Both the position numbers and the translations under genes were made by a program. Positions 56,801-64,000 of a DNA stretch of 64,000 bases are shown here, piece by piece. This stretch comes from Metarhizium brunneum (lineage: Eukaryota > Ascomycota > Sordariomycetes > Hypocreales > Clavicipitaceae). Positions within the stretch are counted from its first letter, which is position 1. Each line of letters begins with the position of its first letter. The notes under the pieces are model-generated. The model had not been told where the DNA came from. It saw nothing but the letters and a program-made list of their open reading frames with translations, and did no database searches. The stretch spans positions 6,475,001 to 6,539,000 of the forward strand of contig NC_089422.1 of NCBI RefSeq assembly GCF_013426205.1. Direction: 5' to 3'.

Positions 56801-58233
56801 TCAAGCCACTTTTGTATATCTTCCCTGGCTTTTCAAGTACTCTGTGTATCGTGCGTTCCGTTCCGCTATTTGTTGAGCCTCCGAAGCAACTTTTGGGTCC
56901 TGAAATAGTTTGGTCTCGGCCTCCTCAAGCTCTCTGGCGTCTTTTCCCTTGGCAAAATAATTCTGAAAGACACGATTGAGGTCGGCAGGGCGTCTAATAA
57001 TATGAGCAACGTGAAGAGAGGTACTCGATGGGTCGCGCCACTCTCGATTGGGCTGTTCGGGAAGTTTATCATCAAGGGCCAGGGCGACAGAAAATGATGA
57101 GAGGAATAACTTATCATAGTTGGTCCACGTATGGCCGGTGACCCATGATGGCGGCGTGCAAAGCTGGCGCGGGACGACGCTTGCAAACTGCCAATCAATG
57201 AAGCCGACGATCCTCATTTCCTCATTGACTATAATATTGCTTGGTCGTAGATCTGGATGGCTGAGAACGAAGGGACCACTGTCGAATTCAGGTTTTATAA
57301 CGCTACTGAAGTAAGGCCTCATGCTGCTGAGGCAAAACATATCATACCGAACCTCATCTTCCGGGTGATCATGCCGTGGCGCAAGTAGATATCTGGAAAT
57401 GAGATCGAACTGGGACTCTACAAATGCCTTGGACGATACAAAGCTTGGCATATCTCAACAAGCGTCGTTTGAAGATTGAGTCAGAAGGCCGCCAACTATC
57501 GGCTGCGACGCGTTGCCGCATAGCGTTAGAGACCCAATGGCAGGGAGTTCGAGAGACCAGAGTTCTGCCAAATAGCCGACCAGTTGGCGGAAGAATGTGG
57601 TCCTCATTGTACCGTTGGCGCGGAGTAGCCTTTCTGTGGCTAGAGGCGCCCCGGGAATGTAATCCAGAATGAGGAACATTTGCGTTGCCGTGGGGCTTGC
57701 CGTCAACTTTTCCCCTTTCCCATATGCGTGGACTTGGGCCACCGGTATACTTGTCTTGATGCGAACGAGACCACAGAGAGAGTTAGCTACCAGTCTGCTA
57801 GTACATGGGGAGAACTCACTCTATAGTGGCCACTTCGCTGAGCAATGTTTCCCACGGCTTATAGAGAGCAGGTTCAATAGGAATTCTGACAACCCATTCC
57901 TCATCATTATCAAACTTGACAAAAAAGCAGACATTGTAACTGCCTCTGGCTTGTCCCATGATATCGCAACTTCTACCGCCGTTGTAGCGCGATGCCAAGG
58001 CCTTTATTTTTTTTCGGAAGCAGCGATTCAACGAAGTTGTCACTGGCCTTTGCCACTTCATCGTCGGTCAATGCCAGATATTCGTCGTTTGGGGTCGTGT
58101 CGCCGGTTATAGTCGTGACAGGCTCCTGAGCAGTGTAGGACGCACCGCCCAGAGAGAGCAGACATCGCCAAAGGCGAGATACCACCGCATCTATCCAGCA
58201 TCGTAGACTTACCAAGAGCCTAAAGGAAGACAT
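56801..58233 (-). pseudogene. APH-fold phosphotransferase pseudogene
   Basis: The chain is clear in pieces: MSSFRLL with a probable 87-nt intron (58126-58212), DDEVAKASDNFVESLLPKK, then YNGGRSCDIMGQARGSYNVCFFVKF, SIPVAQVHAYG, and the APH signature FVLSHPDLRPSNIIVNEE with GFIDWQF. Lesions: (i) an A8 tract (T8 on plus at about 58007-58014) shifts frame after LPKK; (ii) the intron starting near 57821 has no proper acceptor before LVRIKTSIPV (the expected AG reads GG), with only a poorer site downstream; (iii) a TGA stop at 57455-57457 interrupts the frame before DMPSFVSSKAF. It was once an aminoglycoside-phosphotransferase/fructosamine-kinase-like protein, a common fungal family, and is now probably nonfunctional. 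Confidence 0.75.
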
Positions 58234-60490
58234 TGGTAGTTGCCGCACTTCGCGGGTCTCAGGGATTCAAGTTGTCCACAATGCTTCAATGCATCGCGTC
58301 AACGGCTCAGGGTTCTGATAGTAGTTCGAGACTCAATTTCGTGAATCGCGACTGTCAATGTAGGGGATAGATATTTCAGGGCTAGGCAAATCTGGCGCCA
58401 TTTGTGGAGAATGCAAGGTCGAGGAACCAAAGTCGTTCTGCATCAAACTCCGCAAGTCCATTCATTCTCTTGGGCAAAAAATTTACCGTGCATGCTTTAT
58501 AATATTGACACTACGCGGGCACCTGTATTTCTTTTTCTTTTTGAAAGAGTGTGGGGAAAGAGGAAACAAAATCTGAACCGAAATATTGGGCTTCCTGGCT
58601 AGCACAACGTTTTCACATCATGGTGTTAATGCGAGAACAAGTGTGGGGACATCATGCTAACGCCAGCGTTCAAGCCAGAGTTTAGGCCAATAAACATGGA
58701 GTGCTACTCCGTACTAAGTCCAGGTACAGCTGACGAGTCGGTTGTGGCATCTGAAGCCTCCAAATTTCCGGAGTCAGGCTCAAAATTTTCTGTCGGGATA
58801 CGCAAGCCAGGATGCCCCTGTGGATCAGTTAAATGTGAGTCTGCGGTGATCCTGAGAGACATTGATGTATGTAGATGTTGTGATTGAACGTGCTGCATGG
58901 CCATCCAGTGGGATTAAGCGCTGCATGCTCTGTTTATAATCGGGCCGGGGGGGTTAAATGCAGTCACTTTGCTGTGGGCCAAGTGCCGGGCTGCAATATT
59001 CCTGTGGTGCGAGTATCGGCAAAAAAGGTCGATTGAGCCTTGTGCATGTGTCAAGAGTACCGGACATAAGATTACGTAGCATCTCATTCGTTTTACTCCG
59101 CACAACATCTGCACTGGCTCACCACCATAGCCACCTGGTGAGTTGGAAGCAGGGCCCGGAAGAGAAGCAATAATTGACGCCTGTTATTGGAGTTGGTCTG
59201 CCGCCTCAAACTGCTATTTGTGTGTCTTGTCCAAAGAGAAAGGCTCACGCCTATCCATTTCTCCGAACAACCAGCCTGGTGCCTGAGCGTCAAAGTCAAT
59301 GTCGAGGTAGAAATTTCCTTGATGGCGTCGTGCCACATTGACCTTTCAATGTTTCGGCACTGGGGGCAAGGCAAGTGCAACCCAGGTTGGATTGTGGGGT
59401 TGGCAGCACCTGCTAAACGTCTTGTGTGTAACATCAGACGTCAACTGGTACTAGTACGTAGTAACTACAAACGAAGCGTTGTGTGAATCAGCTTCTTTCT
59501 CTTGAAGGGAAACACTGCGGATGCATAAAATAGCACCACCGTACCACAGGGTATCTGGGTACTTTTGTGCCGTGGTAGGCAAGTACTACATGCTTATGGC
59601 ATTCATCGTGTGACACCACCCCTCAGTTGATTTGCATCGCTCTGCCCATTTCGTCCAGAATTGCACCCCTGACTCTTGTTCATCAACTTTCTTCCTCTCG
59701 ACGGCCCCGGACAAAGGGATGGACAAGTCTGGTCGCCTCAAGGAAACTGCACTGACACTTGGAAAATCTACCGACAAATTGACCACGGCAAGAAATATAT
59801 ACCACCCCGAAAGTACCAATGGCAGCTTTTTGCAAAATAAGACAACAGTCCAAGTAGGGCATTGGTGTATCTATCAAGGAGGTTTGATTGGCAAAACTTT
59901 CATCATCCATATCATATGTGCGCGTTGTCCATCTTCCAATCTCGACGATGGAAGCATTAGGCTCCTTTCAACCAATCTCCCTTCGACAGGTGACGCAGCT
60001 TTTTTTTTTTCTCTCATAATGGACAAAATACAGAGACTTGTCAGTCAGTTACAACGCGGCATGGAGGCACACGCAGCCCTAGTACTCCGTTCGCGTGAAA
60101 CGTCTGGTGGCTTGTTGCTCGCCGGCATGGCTTCGTTAGTCTCGACCAATTCAAAGACAGAACCAATGACCGTCAATCGGCTTCGACTACGGAGTACTGG
60201 CCTTGATGGAGACAATGTCGGCAGGCGGATCCTTGTGGGGTAGCCGACATCTAGATTCCGGGGTCCGGGGTAAATATTGCCAATCTAGATTCATTGACTA
60301 AATCCCCAATCGGGGGATCAAAGTCGTATACAAAGCACTTCAATTTCAAGCAGCATTTAAACGTCGTCAAAGGCTCAGAAATTATCGAATTTGCTCTCCA
60401 AACTAAACAATCATTCAAAATCGTTGGCCTCACCAAAACGTGTTTCAACATGGAAATCCTTTATACCCAACCCGTCGAGTCCTCTCTCAC
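58234..60490. other. Long intergenic stretch, no supported gene
   Basis: The largest frame (59632-60243, plus, 203 codons) is Ser/Thr-rich and motif-free. Poly-T at about 60001-60010. I do not annotate it. Confidence 0.5.
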
Positions 60491-61147
60491 ATGCGAGCCG
60501 TGCCGGGATCCGTCAACATCACCCACATAAGCCGACATAACATTGCACTCGTCGGAACAGTCAAAGCATTGAATCACGCCGTTACCCAAAACTCATACCC
60601 AGCTATAGAAGACTTTTTCGCCGAAGACGGCTATTGGTGAGACCACCTCGTTGTACGACCACATGCCGTACCTCGATTTCCCGCTCGATGGTCTCGAAAG
60701 CCCGGCTTCAAAGTGGATCATGACCCCGACGGTGCAAGTCGTTTCTTTAAATGCTTCCGACGCGGAGGAGGCTACTATGTTAACATCGGGGCATTGAGTT
60801 GATTGCAGAAAGCAAGGCTAGGATGAAGCAAGGACAGGAAATCGACCAGATATTACCACGTCACATTCGGTCTAGTGATGACTCAAAGCTGGAAGCTGAC
60901 GAGGTTGTGTTTACAACGGGCTATCAGAACATGCAGATACAGACGCGACGTTTGGCGATGACGTGGCAAACAATGTTGGCGATGTGTGAGTATTCAACGA
61001 AGAGGGCGAGATGAGGACTGTCTGGCAGAAGAGTGAGCATCTCGCGTTTTGTTTTCGTGAAGGAAATTTGATCGTGCCGGTATTATTCGAGACTTTCAGC
61101 ATTGCATGCAAATCAAGGGCTTAGAGGAGTTGGTATCAGCTTGGTGA
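60491..61147 (+). pseudogene. Relic of an FAD-dependent monooxygenase with NTF2-like domain
   Basis: Readable segments in several frames give the order of the fungal flavin monooxygenase family: an NTF2-like N-terminus (FFAEDGYW, then a stop where DHL continues), GGYYVNIGALS, AESKARMKQGQEI, and ADEVVFTTGYQNMQIQTRR, followed in another frame by FGDDVANNVGDV-stop-VFNEEGEMRTVW and RYYSRL...QIKGLEELVSAW. Stops (TGA twice) and frameshifts break it; the Rossmann core between 60660 and 60780 is largely deleted. The TGA codons look like C-to-T or G-to-A changes, as from RIP or simple decay. Confidence 0.7.
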
Positions 61148-61426
61148 CATCTAATCGGAGTTCGTCTTGGCTACATGCCTAGTTATGAGATGGCTACGAA
61201 GTATTGTTGTGTTCCTTGAGCCCTCTTTCTGCCTCTCTCTCCTCTAAATATACACTGGCAATTCGTGCGAGGATGTAATACATATGATGTACCAGAAGTG
61301 TCGGTCAAATTCATCAAAACAAGAGAATCGTCAAATATTTGCGTCTCATTACCCCGCGCTAAGCCATCAGCATGATGCCGTTGCATTTACACAAATAGCG
61401 AAAGGGGCACCCTGGGGTATCCATCA
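61148..61426. other. Gap, relic to transcription factor 3' end
   Basis: Contains a short TA-rich patch and the 3' flank of the minus-strand transcription factor. No gene seen. Confidence 0.5.
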
Positions 61427-63933
61427 TCATGTATCGTTCAAAACATTCCATGTATTCATATCATTCAACCATGAGAAGTCATCCACCGTGAATGTTAAGT
61501 CACGGATATCGAGTTCCGGAAATTGTGAAAACGATTGGTCTTGCTGGACTGCGGGTTGTATACCACCGACGTGTGGAACTGATGAATCCATCGGTGACAC
61601 AGTGGTATCAAAATGGGCCGAGGAATCCATTGTAGAAGCACCACCATTTAGAATCTTCGACGACAAAATTTGAAGCGCTGCAACGCACCGTCGAGCTGAT
61701 GTATTGACATGTTCGTGGGCCTGTAGCACCTTCATGACTTCGCTCCAAGCCTGATTAATATCTTGCAAGTTCATTATGTCTGTCCGCAACTTAGCAGCAA
61801 TAAGGACGGTGGCAGCGGAAAAAAGATAATAGACTCGGTACCACCAGGCGGGAAGAAGTCCCACAGTTCCATCGTTGGCCTGGTACTTGAGGAGGAGAGA
61901 GATAATACTTCGCGCTATCTCCACACAATATATCGTGCATTGCTGCATTACGCGGGATTGCAGACTGTCTGGTGGTCGAGCAGCGGCGACTCCGAATCCA
62001 GGAGGTGGTAAGCAAACACGTGCAACGACAGGGCGGAGAAGAAGCATTCGAGCGTGAAGAAATCTATCACAATTAGTCAGTTGATTGAGGCGTTGTGGAT
62101 ATTCCAGACACGAATTCTGAGTGCATATGTACCGTATGTGCAGGATAACGGCCTGACGATGCGACACCTCATTGTTCGCCACATCAGCGTCGCTCAGTAC
62201 TAAAAACTTGGGGAGGCTCTCTTCCCATTTCATCATGGCTGAGTCTAATTGCATGACCGCGGCAAGGTCTTCATCTTTCCTGTCATCGTGAATCGTAGAA
62301 CGAGGCCGCGACCCGGGTTCGGAATATAAATCAAGAAGCACTCGGTGAGTAATTTCGTAGAGCTCTATAGACTTTACAAAAAATGATCCCTCCGTCAGAC
62401 GCCCATAATCGTTTGGCTTGGCATTGGAGGAAGTCAGTGGGAGCGGAACAGCAGAGGCAAGGTTCCGTGATATCATGGCAGGGCGCCCATGAGTCAGCGA
62501 TACCATACTAAAACAAAAGTATAAGCATTCGTGAGTGTCAGGCGAAACCGGTCAAAGCAGCTTACCGGTCCATGAGCACGCAACCATGCCATATCCTCCG
62601 GAGCAGTTCACGCTGACTTGTGGTTGGCTGTAAAGCTGATGTCTCAGGTAGATGTAGGCCGAGGCTCTGGGCGACTCTCACAGCAGATCCCACAATCATC
62701 CATGTTTGATGCGGAAGATTTGTGCTCTGCAGATACTGGCTCATGAGAAGCAGGTACTGCACGAGCTCCAACGATCCCGAATCCCAAAATGTCAGGTCAA
62801 GCAGGTCTTTGGCACGTTTGAAATATACACCGCTTGTCTCGTCTCTGTTTTCGGGTTCCATGGACTCAACCAGCTGAGTAGCCAAGGCAAAAATAATGTT
62901 CAACGTGGCAACGAAAATGACTTCGTCAGTATCAATGGGTGTTCCAGCAAAAAGATTGGCATAGTTCTGCTCCCATTTGCGCCGGTCCAAAAACGGATAC
63001 AGTGGATCAACGTAGAACCAATATACATTCATCAAATGATCCGCCTGTCGACGAGGCGGCAAGACCTCGTTGGCACTATTGTGCATGCCCGCTCGCCTAG
63101 GTGCATTGAGGTTTCCAACTCCGAGACTTAGACCAGGACGAGCGGGTTTCGGCTGAGCCTGGCCGAGGCGACTGGCAACAGCGGCCTTGATCTGGGAAGT
63201 AAAGGAGCCAGCACTGCTGCTTCCGAAAAACTCTCCGGTGCTAACATCATCATCGACAACGGCGGTCATGGAGTCAATGGCGGAGGGGCTGGCGTCTGGG
63301 GCCCGAACAGATCCAGCATCCGAGATTGCAGCAGTCCTTTTGTCCCGAGGGATGGCATGTTTGACGTCGGCGCTTCCCTTACCGGGAGATGGACCCGGTA
63401 GCACGGGCCGGAACGTAGACACCTGAGATGATGAGTGTGGTTCTTGACAGTTGCGAGAAGGGTAGGGGTCACCACCGGGTGGGACATGATGATTGGTGAG
63501 ATTGCTTACTTGGGCTGGATGAGGCTGCTGCTGTGGCTCATTCTTCGCCGGCGGCCAGTCTGTATAGGTTGATGGTGATGTATCTTTGTGAGGCGCGGCA
63601 GGCGTACCATCGCTGTTGCTGTACCGGCAGTGATCTTTTTGGCCAAATCTCTTGGAGCAGTTGCCGCATGCTATTGTTGGGTAAGAGTATTGGTTAATGA
63701 AACTGGTCTGCAGAATATGTGGAACGGAGAGGCCATCGGAATGAGGCAATATATCATATTTCGGAAGTCGGAACAGCTATGGTCTGGTTGGAGGATGTCT
63801 GCTCACCGGGTCGTGCGCCGTCACACTTGACCTTTCGGCTGCGGCAAGTGTCGCAGGCAACATCGATCTTCAGTCTTTTAGGCCGACGTGGGCCAAAATA
63901 CAAGGGAGCTCCCGTTGGAAGATGAGTATCCAT
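61427..63933 (-). CDS. Zn2Cys6 fungal transcription factor with Fungal_trans domain
   Basis: Five exons (63807-63933, 63510-63670, 62566-63422, 62133-62507, 61427-62063) give 718 residues. The binuclear zinc cluster is split by the 136-nt first intron; its Cys are at 27, 30, 37, 44, 47 and 57 (C-x2-C-x6-C-x6-C-x2-C-x9-C), preceded by a basic PRRPKRLK. A Pro/Gln/Ser-rich linker (about 60-200) leads into the Fungal_trans regulatory domain (YWFYVDPLYPFLDR, MIVGSAVRVAQSLGLHLPE). The acidic/aromatic tail FTVDDFSWLND may activate transcription. Two introns (87 and 69 nt) are in frame and stop-free; without removing the second, HIRFLHARMLLLRP is interrupted. The 87-nt one is less certain. The target pathway is unknown. 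Confidence 0.9.
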
Positions 63934-64000
63934 TATCCGACCAGAGCAGATATGGTCACACAGCTTATCCCTCGGCTTGAGCTCCTGTGCCTACCAAGGC
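63934..64000. other. Right edge, transcription factor leader
   Basis: The last 67 bases are the upstream leader of the minus-strand transcription factor gene. Confidence 0.4.

Noticed and set aside
1..64000. CRISPR arrays, rRNA, tRNA, insertion sequences, bacterial operon signals
   Set aside because: None seen; the gene structure is eukaryotic.

Overview
The window is nuclear DNA of a filamentous ascomycete, most likely a hypocrealean (Clavicipitaceae-like) fungus. The placement is inference. It rests on short introns of about 48-140 nt with GT(A/G)(A/N)GT donors and CTRAC-type branch sites, a PTH11/SAT4-type receptor, a Zn2Cys6 regulator, a secreted GH3 beta-glucosidase and a 4-TM MARVEL-like protein. 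There is no prokaryotic, organellar or viral signal. Many open frames begin at non-ATG codons or run through introns, so I rebuilt gene models from splice signals, reading frame and family knowledge. All models are predictions from sequence only.

0-15 kb is gene-sparse. It holds a TAP-like alpha/beta hydrolase (1.5-3.5 kb), decayed copia-type gag sequence (4.3-5.2 kb), a small MARVEL-like membrane protein (6 kb), about 4.8 kb with almost nothing convincing, a nuclear-looking orphan protein (11.3 kb) and a sodium:neurotransmitter-type symporter (13.4 kb). 15.6-26.6 kb is a dense housekeeping block: Cand1, prenyltransferase alpha subunit, an NTF2-fold (Mtr2/Nxt-type) protein, mitochondrial MetRS and a NAT9-like acetyltransferase. 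The NTF2 and MetRS genes share a 246-bp divergent promoter.

26.6-42 kb carries a complete piggyBac-type transposase gene with a 28-bp inverted repeat just upstream, a cysteine-rich repeat secreted protein whose last repeat is out of frame, mitochondrial ribosomal protein bL34m (hidden by an intron), a GH3 beta-glucosidase with an apparent 1-nt microexon plus a 1-nt frameshift, and a GT64 glycosyltransferase. 42-54 kb is accessory metabolism and sensing: a Dal5-like anion symporter tail-to-tail with a gentisate-1,2-dioxygenase-like cupin protein, a microbial-type PARG, a PTH11/SAT4-type seven-TM receptor and a secreted or membrane-tethered orphan. 54-61.4 kb is decaying: a phosphotransferase (APH-fold) pseudogene with several lesions and a flavin-monooxygenase relic. 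The right edge carries a complete Zn2Cys6 transcription factor on the minus strand.

The symporter and gentisate dioxygenase could form a small uptake-and-cleavage module for aromatic acids. I found no clear biosynthetic gene cluster, CRISPR array, rRNA or tRNA gene. The most unusual items are the single-nucleotide microexon in the GH3 gene, the long N-terminal extension on the prenyltransferase alpha subunit, the frame-broken Cys-repeat protein and the hairpin next to the transposase.
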